A DNA stretch of 54,972 nucleotides from Lachnospiraceae bacterium (GTDB taxonomy: Bacteria > Bacillota > Clostridia > Lachnospirales > Lachnospiraceae): assembly GCA_030524705.1 (NCBI GenBank), contig JAUNGD010000020.1:1-54972 (forward strand). The letters run 5' to 3'. The first letter of the stretch is position 1; every line of letters begins with the position of its first letter. Under the pieces are notes generated by a model that saw only the letters and a list, made by a program, of their open reading frames with translations, ran no database searches and was not told the DNA's origin. Positions 47,647 through 54,972 of the stretch are shown here, in pieces. The translations under genes and the position numbers were made by a program.

Positions 47647-49260
47647 TCAATTTTTTTCGAAAGCTGAATTGTTTCTGCACATTTTTCTATACTCATTCGG
47701 AGACATCCCCGTATTCTCCCGAAACACCTTCGTAAAATAGGAAAAATTATTGTACCCCACGTACATGGAGATCACATTGATCGGCATACTGGTATCCTCC
47801 AGCAGTTCTTTCGCCGTATCCACCCGCTTTTTCAGCAGATACGAGCTGATGGAGACCCCCATCTCCTTCTTGAACAGCCTGGAAATATAATCAGGATTCA
47901 GATATACGATCTCCGCCAGATCCGTTCTTGTAATTTCCTTCGTATAATTTTCATCCAGAAATGCCTTTATCTGCTCCGCCACAGGCTCAGGCGCCTTCAT
48001 AAAGCTCAGATAATGCCTGGTTATCTGCGTCAGATACCGAACGAACTCCATCATATCCTCTACGGAGCGCACGGCTCTCTCATAAAGACGCTCCCCCGTA
48101 TCGTTGACCAGCAGCCGGTAGGCCTGTACCTCCGTATGCTTCAGCACGGCATACATGAGCTGAAGCATATCCATCCGAAACAGCTTTAGTATCTCCTGAT
48201 TCAATTCGTTTTTCCCGCTCAGCTCCTTCAGCCAGGATTCTACCCGGGCAAGGAAATATTCCTCCTGATTTTCCTTCAGAAGCTTTTCCCATGCAGTCAC
48301 CGCCGGAAGATGGTAGGGAAGCTCCCGGTCCTCATGCTCGATCATCGACACCACCCGGCTCTCCCGCCGTACATTGTCTGCACAGATTTTTTTCAGTTCC
48401 TCAAGCGCCGCCTTTTGCTCCAGCAGCGAGCCCTCGCATCCGGCGCCCAGAAACACATCCACATGAAATTTTTCGCTGCATTCCTTTTTCAGCCTCTCCA
48501 GCGCCCCTTGAACCGCCAGAAAAAGCAGCTCCGCCTCTGTGACCTCCAAAAGCAGCGCAAAGGACAGGCCGTCCATCGGCACGGCAATAATATTGCCGAT
48601 CCCGATTTCCCGGCATGCCTCCCCCGCCAGCCTCTCTATCGTGAGGACAAGGCGCATCTGCTCCCATTTTTCCAGCCGCTTCCGTTCATCATACAGCTCC
48701 ATCCACACCGGAAGAAACCTGCTGTCCGGCGTATAGGGCAGATCTGCATTTTTTATCAGGAGGAGCAGCGCATCGCGGCTTACCTCTCCCTCCTTCTGAA
48801 ACAGAGAGCGGAAGGAATTGCGCACCAGCATTTCACGGTTTTTCTTCCAATATTCGCTTTCCTTTTTCCATGCAAGCTGTCTCGACTGCTCCTGGGCGCG
48901 CTCCACCGCCTCCCGGATCCCCTGCTCCAGCTTTCCGTAATCCACCGGCTTCAGATAATAATTCAGGCTCTTCAGCTCGATAGCCCGCTGTGCGTAGGAA
49001 AACTCGGCATAGCTGGTCAGAAAAATCGTCTGGATCCCGTAGTCCTGCCTGCGTATCCATTCCAAAAGATCCAGGCCGCTGCCCTGGGGCATCTCAATAT
49101 CGCATACCATCACCTGCACCGATACCCTTGCCAGCAGCTCCTTCGCCTGGCGGATGTTGTACGCCGCGTAGACATTCTGGATCTTCAGCCTGTCCCAGTG
49201 TATCCTTCTGCGGATTGTCTGAATAATATATTCATCGTCGTCCACCAACAATATATTCAT
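47647..49260 (-). CDS. YesN-type response regulator (AraC output)
   Basis: 537 residues: an N-terminal receiver (NILLVDDDEYIIQTIRRRIH; phosphorylation Asp in VMVCDIEMPQGSGL), a long middle region, and a C-terminal AraC domain (ARTDLAEIVYLNPDYISRLF-like, then NVISMYVGYNNFSYFTKVFR). It overlaps the sensor gene by four bases. By position it activates its own operon and probably the divergent GH2 gene; the direct repeats at 54544-54576 are the best candidate sites. Confidence 0.93.
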   Translation of the reverse strand: MNILLVDDDEYIIQTIRRRIHWDRLKIQNVYAAYNIRQAKELLARVSVQVMVCDIEMPQGSGLDLLEWIRRQDYGIQTIFLTSYAEFSYAQRAIELKSLNYYLKPVDYGKLEQGIREAVERAQEQSRQLAWKKESEYWKKNREMLVRNSFRSLFQKEGEVSRDALLLLIKNADLPYTPDSRFLPVWMELYDERKRLEKWEQMRLVLTIERLAGEACREIGIGNIIAVPMDGLSFALLLEVTEAELLFLAVQGALERLKKECSEKFHVDVFLGAGCEGSLLEQKAALEELKKICADNVRRESRVVSMIEHEDRELPYHLPAVTAWEKLLKENQEEYFLARVESWLKELSGKNELNQEILKLFRMDMLQLMYAVLKHTEVQAYRLLVNDTGERLYERAVRSVEDMMEFVRYLTQITRHYLSFMKAPEPVAEQIKAFLDENYTKEITRTDLAEIVYLNPDYISRLFKKEMGVSISSYLLKKRVDTAKELLEDTSMPINVISMYVGYNNFSYFTKVFRENTGMSPNEYRKMCRNNSAFEKN

Positions 49261-51005
49261 AGCTTCTCCCGTCTTCCAATATCCGCCGGAAGATGCAGCT
49301 CCACCACCGCGCCTCCCAGCGGATTATTATAAAACCTGGCAAAGCCCTTTCCCCCGTAAAAGTATTTCATTCGCCTGAGACAGTTTGTAATCCCCACACG
49401 ATGACCGTCCGGCGTCTGGGAAAACCTTTCCTCTCTGCCAAGCTGCTGCAGTACCTCCTGGGAAAATCCGGTTCCTGTGTCGGAAATACTGATGCTCACG
49501 TACCGCTCGCCCTGATACGCCTCCTCGCACACCAGAATCGTGATCTCCGAGGGCTGATCCAGGGTAACCGTATAATTCACTGCGTTCTCCGCAAAGGTCT
49601 GTATCATCAGGGGCGGGATCCCGCAGTCCTCCGTCTCCTGCTCCTGCTCAATATAATACGTAAAGGCATTCTGATAGCGCATCCTCTGGATTTCAAGATA
49701 ATTTCTCACATGCTGCAGCTCATTTTTGATCTCCACAAAATCCATGCTGCTCTGAAACAGATAGCGCAGATAATCCGACGTGATCACCGACATGCGTTTC
49801 GCATATTCGTAATAGCCCAGCTCCACCATCTGGTAAATATAATTCAGACAGTTCAGATAAAAATGCGGCTTGATCTGGAGCTGCAGATAATCCATCTGTA
49901 TCTCCTGCCGGTTCAGCTCATTTTCGTACAGCGTGATCTTCAGCCGCTTGATCTGTCTTAGAAGATTGCGGAACTGCTCGTTTGCCAGCTCCAGCTCCTT
50001 CAGCTCACTGCTGGTAATATCAAAAATAAACTGCTCATCATCGCTGTATTTCAGCAGATTATCGGCAAATTCCTGGATCGGCCGGAGCACCCTGCGCTGC
50101 AGATATTGATTAATGAAGATCAGCGTGCCAAGGATTGCGGCCCCCAGCACAAACAGCGCCGCCTGTATCGCCAGATATCTCTCATAGATTCCCAGATTAT
50201 CCATAAAAAGCAGGATTTTAAAGGGCGCACGCTCAAAATCATTTTTGATCACCAGATGATCCCTGGCCGTCCCGTTTGCCAGATACTGCTGCAGCGGCTT
50301 TTGCCCTTCTGCATCCACCTCCGTCACCGGCGTATTCGTGCCGTCTAAAAGCACAGCAAAGCCGGTATCTGCAAAATTCAGGCCCTCCAACGGCTTAAGA
50401 AGCGCGTCCGCCCTGATGTAGCATCCCAGATACCGCCCGTTGCTGTGCATTACTTTTAAGATATAATTTCCTCCCCGGCAGTGAATAGCCGTCCACTTTG
50501 CCTTTGCAGAGTAACCGTTCAGCAAATTTTCCTCCAAAAGCCTGCGAAAACCCGCCTCCATCTCTGGCTCCCTCGGGCCCACGGAATTCAGATCAATATA
50601 AACATCCCTTTTTTCAAGAAAAGCGAAAAACTTATAATCCGTCCCGTAATCCCAGGTATATTCCAGAAAATCATTTTTCAGCCCGGAACGCGCCACGTTG
50701 AGCTCCAGAGGATCCCGGCTGGTCTCCAGCACCGCCATCATCTCCCGGATGTCCGATTTCATTCCGCCGTCCCCCACCAGGATAGACAGCATCTGCCTGC
50801 TCAGCTTAAAAAACGCCGTGTCCTGGCTCTGGATATAGAGCTCCGCCATGTTGCTTAAATACTGAGAATTCTGCTTTTTGACGTTCTGAATCACAATCAG
50901 CGTGATGGAGGCGTCCACCGCAATCAGCATGAGCGACAGGACCAGGATCTTTTTCATCCGGCTCGACAGTGACTTTTTATTTGTTTTTCGCTTTTCTCTT
51001 CTCAC
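49257..51005 (-). CDS. YesM-type sensor histidine kinase
   Basis: 582 residues. Membrane helices at about 17-40 and 285-305 enclose an extracytoplasmic sensing domain; a HAMP-like region follows. The His-kinase box QIKPHFYLNCLNYIYQMVEL carries the phospho-accepting His near residue 375, and the ATPase domain has AENAVNYTVTLD and SDTGTGFSQEVL. It probably senses the glycan or its binding protein and phosphorylates the YesN-type partner. Part of the operon, 1 base from the permease gene. Confidence 0.93.
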   Translation of the reverse strand: MRREKRKTNKKSLSSRMKKILVLSLMLIAVDASITLIVIQNVKKQNSQYLSNMAELYIQSQDTAFFKLSRQMLSILVGDGGMKSDIREMMAVLETSRDPLELNVARSGLKNDFLEYTWDYGTDYKFFAFLEKRDVYIDLNSVGPREPEMEAGFRRLLEENLLNGYSAKAKWTAIHCRGGNYILKVMHSNGRYLGCYIRADALLKPLEGLNFADTGFAVLLDGTNTPVTEVDAEGQKPLQQYLANGTARDHLVIKNDFERAPFKILLFMDNLGIYERYLAIQAALFVLGAAILGTLIFINQYLQRRVLRPIQEFADNLLKYSDDEQFIFDITSSELKELELANEQFRNLLRQIKRLKITLYENELNRQEIQMDYLQLQIKPHFYLNCLNYIYQMVELGYYEYAKRMSVITSDYLRYLFQSSMDFVEIKNELQHVRNYLEIQRMRYQNAFTYYIEQEQETEDCGIPPLMIQTFAENAVNYTVTLDQPSEITILVCEEAYQGERYVSISISDTGTGFSQEVLQQLGREERFSQTPDGHRVGITNCLRRMKYFYGGKGFARFYNNPLGGAVVELHLPADIGRREKL

Positions 51006-51006
51006 G

Positions 51007-51906
51007 TTATCCCTTTACGGCCCCGACCGTAATTCCTTCTGCAAAATATTTCTGCAGGAACGGATAGATCACCAGCAGCGGGAGCATTGCCACGAAGGCG
51101 ATGGCCATACGGATGGACACCGCCGGCACCTTGCTGATTTCCGCCCCCACATTGAGGACCTTCCCGCTGGACAGATATTGTATGTTGGTAATCATCTGAT
51201 TCAGCAGGTTCTGTATACTGTACAGGCTCTGCCCTTCCTTTCCTGACAGATAGTACAAGCCGTTGGTCCAGTCATTCCAGTAGCCCAGGGCTGTAAACAG
51301 TCCCATTGTAACCATGATCGGCTTGCCCAGCGGCAGCACGACCTTGGAATAGACCGTAAAATGGCTGGCTCCGTCGATCATAGCCGCCTCATAGAGCACG
51401 TTCGGAATACTGGTGACGTAATACGTCCGAATCAGGAGCACGTTGTTGGCGCTCAGAAGCAGGCCGGGTACGATCAATGCAAAGATCGTATTTTTAATAT
51501 GGAATGTATTAACATACATCATGTAGGTCGGTACAAGACCGCCGCCGAACAGCATCGTGAAGAACACGTAAAACGTAATCGCTCTCCGAAGCGGCAGCTC
51601 CTTAACTGAAAGTGCATATGCGATCAGCGAGGACATTACCATGTTTATGGCAGTTCCGACAATCGTGACAAATATGGTGATCCCATACGCCCGCAGGATC
51701 GTTCCGCCCTGCTGAAGGATATACTGGTACGCATGCGCGCTGAGCTTTTCCGGGAAGAACGAATACCCGTTGGCGATCAGCACATTCTCCTCTGTGATGG
51801 AGGAAATAAAGACCAGCAAAAACGGAAGCACGATCATCAGCGTGACAAGAATCAGGATCACATTTGATACGACCTGAAAAATACGGTTGTTTCTCGAATT
51901 TACCAT
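51007..51906 (-). CDS. Oligosaccharide ABC transporter permease (LplC type)
   Basis: 299 residues, six helices. EAA loop YEAAMIDGASHFTVYSKVVL near residue 185 and the C-terminal KYFAEGITVGAVKG are typical of the LplC group. It sits between LplB and the sensor kinase gene, with short gaps. AGGAGGG site before the ATG. Confidence 0.93.
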   Translation of the reverse strand: MVNSRNNRIFQVVSNVILILVTLMIVLPFLLVFISSITEENVLIANGYSFFPEKLSAHAYQYILQQGGTILRAYGITIFVTIVGTAINMVMSSLIAYALSVKELPLRRAITFYVFFTMLFGGGLVPTYMMYVNTFHIKNTIFALIVPGLLLSANNVLLIRTYYVTSIPNVLYEAAMIDGASHFTVYSKVVLPLGKPIMVTMGLFTALGYWNDWTNGLYYLSGKEGQSLYSIQNLLNQMITNIQYLSSGKVLNVGAEISKVPAVSIRMAIAFVAMLPLLVIYPFLQKYFAEGITVGAVKG

Positions 51907-51918
51907 TTTTCTCCCTCC

Positions 51919-52863
51919 TTAGAACAATGCGCTGTCCGGGTCTATCTTTTTTACCAGCAGATTGCTCAGCAAAACGATGACAAACCCTACCAGTGACTGG
52001 TACACGCCGGCCGCCGAAGCCATTCCCACATTGCCAAGCTGGAGCAAAGCACGGTAAACGTAGGTGTCGATAACGTTCGTCGTATTCAGGATCGTCCCCG
52101 AGTTCATCGGCACCTGATAAAACAGTCCGAAATCGGAATAGAAAATTCTTCCCACACTCAGCAGGGTCAGCGTGATCACCGTTGTCTTCAGCCCCGGCAG
52201 CGTGATGTACTTGATCTGCTGCCAGCGCGTCGCGCCGTCAAGCTTTGCCGCTTCATAGTAGGTTTTGTCAATACCGATGATCGTCGATATGTAAATCAGG
52301 CACCCGTAGCCGACGCCCTTCCAGCAGTTCGTGATGATCAGGATTGCCGGCCAGTACTGCGGCTCATTGTACCAGGATTTTGGCTCCATGCCGAAAAGAG
52401 GCAGGATCGAGTTGTTCACCATACCGTTTTCAGAGCTGAACAGTGCGTAAACTATGTAGCTCAAAATAACCATAGACATCAAAAACGGTACAAGGATCAC
52501 GCTCTGATATATCTTTTTCGCAAGCTTGCTCTGAATCTCACAGATCAGGATCGCCAGCAGGATTCCCACCACCATATTCACGATGATGAATGCGAGATTG
52601 TACAAAATCGTATTCCTCGTGATAATAAAGGCGTCCTTCGTCTGGAACAGGAAACGGAAATTCTCAAGGCCGTTCCACGGGCTTCCCCAGATACCCTTTC
52701 TAAAATCCATCTTCTTGAATGCGATTACGATTCCTGCCATCGGAATATAATTGTTGATGAACAGGTACACACATCCCGGGAGAAGCATAAGATACAGAGG
52801 AAAATATTTCTTGAACTGTTTCATTTTGCTTTTCTTCTTGACAGCTATTGTCGTACTGCTCAT
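51919..52863 (-). CDS. Oligosaccharide ABC transporter permease (LplB type)
   Basis: 314 residues from the ATG at 52863, preceded by GAGGAGGG. N-terminal segment YFPLYLMLLPGCVYLFINNY is characteristic, EAA loop YEAAKLDGATRWQQIKYITL near residue 215. A GTG two codons upstream is an alternative start. Forms the importer with LplC and the binding protein. Confidence 0.93.
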   Translation of the reverse strand: MSSTTIAVKKKSKMKQFKKYFPLYLMLLPGCVYLFINNYIPMAGIVIAFKKMDFRKGIWGSPWNGLENFRFLFQTKDAFIITRNTILYNLAFIIVNMVVGILLAILICEIQSKLAKKIYQSVILVPFLMSMVILSYIVYALFSSENGMVNNSILPLFGMEPKSWYNEPQYWPAILIITNCWKGVGYGCLIYISTIIGIDKTYYEAAKLDGATRWQQIKYITLPGLKTTVITLTLLSVGRIFYSDFGLFYQVPMNSGTILNTTNVIDTYVYRALLQLGNVGMASAAGVYQSLVGFVIVLLSNLLVKKIDPDSALF

Positions 52864-52892
52864 AGCCACCCTCCTCTCTGCCGCTTCACTCC

Positions 52893-54464
52893 TTATTTAT
52901 TCTGCTCCAGATATGCGTCAAGCTGCTTCTGCTTTTCTTCGATTACCGTATCTACTCCGGCGGTCTTCAGCGCCTCCACAAATTTCGGTACGTATTCCTC
53001 CGGGTCCACCGTTCCTGAGCCGATGGAAGGCGCATACTGATTGTATACATTATCCAAGGCCGCAATCTGGGTATCCATGCCTGTACTGTCAAAGATAAAT
53101 CCAAAGGCGGTGGAATTGATGCCCTTTTCGTTCATCTCTTCTGTCTTCTTATTTACATCCGGGTCAGAGCCCTTCCACAAATGGGTCAGACGGCCGTTCG
53201 GCAGCTCCCATGCAAGGTTGAAGCTGTAGCCCACATTGTCAAGAGTCACTCCCTCCGGGTAGTCGATGATGTCCTTTTCCTCATCAATATAGACGTAATC
53301 GACGCCCTCCTCGCCCCAGTTCAGAAGGTTCATGATGTCCGCGCTTCCGTACATGTAATCCAGACACTGCATCGTTTTGTCAGGATCCTCTGAATTCTGT
53401 GCAATGGCATAAATAATATCTGAATAGTAATTGCTCTTCTTGATGGCCACATCCGTAAAATCTACTACCTCAAATTCGTAGCCCGTAGAAACCTCGAACT
53501 CGGTAAGAATTCCGGGATGGTCGCCGGTGATCATGGAAAATACCTGTCCTGCCTTAAACAGGCTGCTCCAGCTCTCGCTCTCTGTCGCCGCATCCTTGTT
53601 TATGTAGCCCGCCTTATACCAGTCGTACAACATCTTCGCCGTATCCATGTACCAATCGGATTCATACAGATTGGTCACCGTAGTGTCCCCGCTGGTCGGG
53701 TCCATCAGCACGCCCATGCTGCTGCCCAACGGATCATACGCAGTAAAACCAAGGCGGTACAGCGGCCCGTTGGTGGAGCCGTTGGAGAAGAGCATGTCCA
53801 TATTCGGCTCTCCGGCCTTGACTGCGGCAAAAACCTCTCCCAGATCTGCCGGTTCTTTAATCTTGGAAACATCAATATTGTACTTTTCCACCAGATCCTT
53901 TCTCATAAATACGCCCGGCACGCTGGCCTCCTGGAAATGAACCGGGATTCCGATGGTAAATCCGCCCACCGAAAGGCTCTTCAGACCGTATTCTCCGATG
54001 ATTTCCTTCAGATTTGTTCCGTACTTGTCAATCAGCTCCGTCATATCGGCAATCTGTCCATTGTTCATATACTGCAGCGCGTGCTGTGAATCCGTATAGA
54101 AGCAGTCAATCTTTTCATCGCCGGACAGCATGAGCTGAAGCTGCTGAATGGAGCTTCCCCAGGGCAGCACGATGAGATCAAGCTTCATATTGAGCTCCGG
54201 CTCCAGGATCGCATTGATCTTCTCCTCGATCCGCTCCTCATCCCTTTGCTGCGTTCCGGTAAGCACCATAGTTACCGTATACGGTTCCTCCTCCGTGTCC
54301 TCCTTCTTTGCGTCCTCCTGTTTTTCCTCCTGTGCATCCTCCATTGTCGTATCCTCGGTTTTCGTCCCGGCTTCGCCCTCCGTTGTTCCTCCGCCGGCGC
54401 ATCCGGTAACCGCACCACATACGGTCAGCGCTGCCAGCATAACAGCAATCACTTTTCTCTTCAT
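52893..54464 (-). CDS. Oligosaccharide-binding lipoprotein (LplA type)
   Basis: 523 residues. The signal ends TVCGAVTGCAGGG with lipobox VTGC, so Cys at about residue 22 is lipidated and the protein is anchored outside the membrane. A long charged spacer rich in Glu, Lys and Thr (about 25-65) lifts the domain from the surface. The mature part resembles family 1 solute-binding proteins of the Lpl/YtcQ group (YTVTMVLTGTQQRDEERIEE). Ligand by context a HexNAc-containing oligosaccharide. First gene of the operon. Confidence 0.93.
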   Translation of the reverse strand: MKRKVIAVMLAALTVCGAVTGCAGGGTTEGEAGTKTEDTTMEDAQEEKQEDAKKEDTEEEPYTVTMVLTGTQQRDEERIEEKINAILEPELNMKLDLIVLPWGSSIQQLQLMLSGDEKIDCFYTDSQHALQYMNNGQIADMTELIDKYGTNLKEIIGEYGLKSLSVGGFTIGIPVHFQEASVPGVFMRKDLVEKYNIDVSKIKEPADLGEVFAAVKAGEPNMDMLFSNGSTNGPLYRLGFTAYDPLGSSMGVLMDPTSGDTTVTNLYESDWYMDTAKMLYDWYKAGYINKDAATESESWSSLFKAGQVFSMITGDHPGILTEFEVSTGYEFEVVDFTDVAIKKSNYYSDIIYAIAQNSEDPDKTMQCLDYMYGSADIMNLLNWGEEGVDYVYIDEEKDIIDYPEGVTLDNVGYSFNLAWELPNGRLTHLWKGSDPDVNKKTEEMNEKGINSTAFGFIFDSTGMDTQIAALDNVYNQYAPSIGSGTVDPEEYVPKFVEALKTAGVDTVIEEKQKQLDAYLEQNK

Positions 54465-54507
54465 GTTTTACCTCCCATAAGATTAATAAATAACATAAGG
54501 TAGATAA

Positions 54508-54589
54508 ATTTTATCATCGGGCCATCCGGGAAATCTATAAGTGTTCTGACATGTGAATAACACTATTCTGACATGTTCAAATTTATACT
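54508..54589. promoter_or_regulatory. Shared control region with TTCTGACATGT direct repeats
   Basis: TTCTGACATGT occurs at 54544-54554 and 54566-54576, 22 bp apart, which is two helical turns, the layout expected for an AraC-type dimer. On the minus strand a -10 box TAAAAT (54508-54513) lacks a good -35; on the plus strand TATACT (54584-54589) likewise lacks one. Both promoters therefore look activator-dependent, with the repeats centred upstream of each. Confidence 0.55.
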
Positions 54590-54671
54590 GCAAAACGCTC
54601 CCGTTTTCTGCTATTATTTCTACAAAGCAGAGAAACAAAATTTACGATAAAAACAAAAGGATGGACAGAAT

Positions 54672-54972
54672 ATGAACGGTTTTAATTATGATAGAGTGAA
54701 GGACCCGCAATTTTTCTGCGAAAACAGGCTTCCGGCGCATTCGGACCACCGGTTCTTTGCCTCCCGAGAGGAGGCGCAGGCCCAGGAAAGCAGCTTTACC
54801 TTTTCCCTGAACGGTCTATGGTATCTATCTTATGCCAAAAATCAGGAAAGTGCCGTCAAAGGCTTTGAAAGCAGGGAATATTGCTGTAAAAGCTGGGATG
54901 AAATACGTGTTCCGGCACATATTCAGCTGGAGGGCTATGATACGCCCGTATACACGAACCTGCAATATCCCT
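54672..54972 (+). CDS. Beta-galactosidase-like GH2 enzyme, partial
   Basis: Only the first 100 codons are seen; the frame is open to the window end. The N-terminal sequence YDRVKDPQFFCENRLPAHSD then SFTFSLNGLWYLSYAKNQE and SWDEIRVPAHIQLEGYDTP match the LacZ-type N-terminal domain. No signal peptide. AAAAGGA lies upstream of the ATG at 54672. Divergent from the Lpl operon, so it could process the beta-galactosyl part of the same glycans, together with the GH20 enzyme. Confidence 0.88.
   Translation, partial: MNGFNYDRVKDPQFFCENRLPAHSDHRFFASREEAQAQESSFTFSLNGLWYLSYAKNQESAVKGFESREYCCKSWDEIRVPAHIQLEGYDTPVYTNLQYP

Overview
The window looks like a chromosomal segment of a Gram-positive anaerobic gut-type Clostridia, most likely Lachnospiraceae. 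The reasons are strong AGGAGG ribosome binding sites, sigma-A promoters with TTGACA/TATAAT boxes and 17-bp spacing, YesM/YesN-LplABC glycan modules, HelD, DUF3786, EFR1 and sce7726 proteins, and radical SAM enzymes of the KamA and SPL families. Assignments come from reading motifs and family patterns; no database search was run.

Region 1 (1-7860): the end of a cation/proton antiporter, then a minus-strand operon for N-acetylhexosamine-type sugar salvage (nucleotidyltransferase, NahK-like kinase, ABC binding protein, two permeases) with a divergent AraC regulator. Region 2 (7970-9780): a KamA-family radical SAM enzyme and a MarR regulator share a divergent promoter region. Region 3 (9900-19620): an alpha-galactosidase (GH36) and a second ABC operon with a PfkB kinase, an ADP-dependent phosphofructokinase/glucokinase-like enzyme, a class II aldolase and an RpiR regulator, which suggests import, double phosphorylation and aldol cleavage of a sugar.

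Region 4 (19830-28350): single genes, including a small membrane protein that closely resembles the Pyr4/PaxB membrane terpene cyclases, a ZinT-like secreted protein next to a metal-regulator-like palindrome, an AraC regulator, a decayed D-Ala-D-Ala ligase/alanine racemase pair, a HAD phosphatase, a DUF3786 protein, a two-domain surface protein and an ABC-2 exporter. Region 5 (28480-41900): small proteins, a LytTR regulator with a shortened GHKL partner, HelD, an OGG1-like glycosylase, a Nif11-like small protein with a possible frameshift, an ABC-F protein behind an attenuator-like leader, and a run of accessory enzymes and regulators.

Region 6 (42130-45590): purC, then an AT-rich islet with an Ig-like surface protein and a small XRE regulator, bordered by what looks like the 3' end of a group II intron, then a nitroreductase/HxlR pair. 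Region 7 (45680-54972): an LplA-LplB-LplC-YesM-YesN-GH20 operon for HexNAc-containing glycans, divergent from the start of a GH2 beta-galactosidase. Regions 1 and 7 fit together: GH20 would release HexNAc in the cytoplasm, and the region 1 kinase and nucleotidyltransferase could activate it.

Two themes cross the window. Short tandem repeats (12-39 bp units) recur in gaps, at 3' ends and in protein linkers. Several genes carry internal in-frame deletions (alanine racemase, GHKL kinase) or frameshifts.
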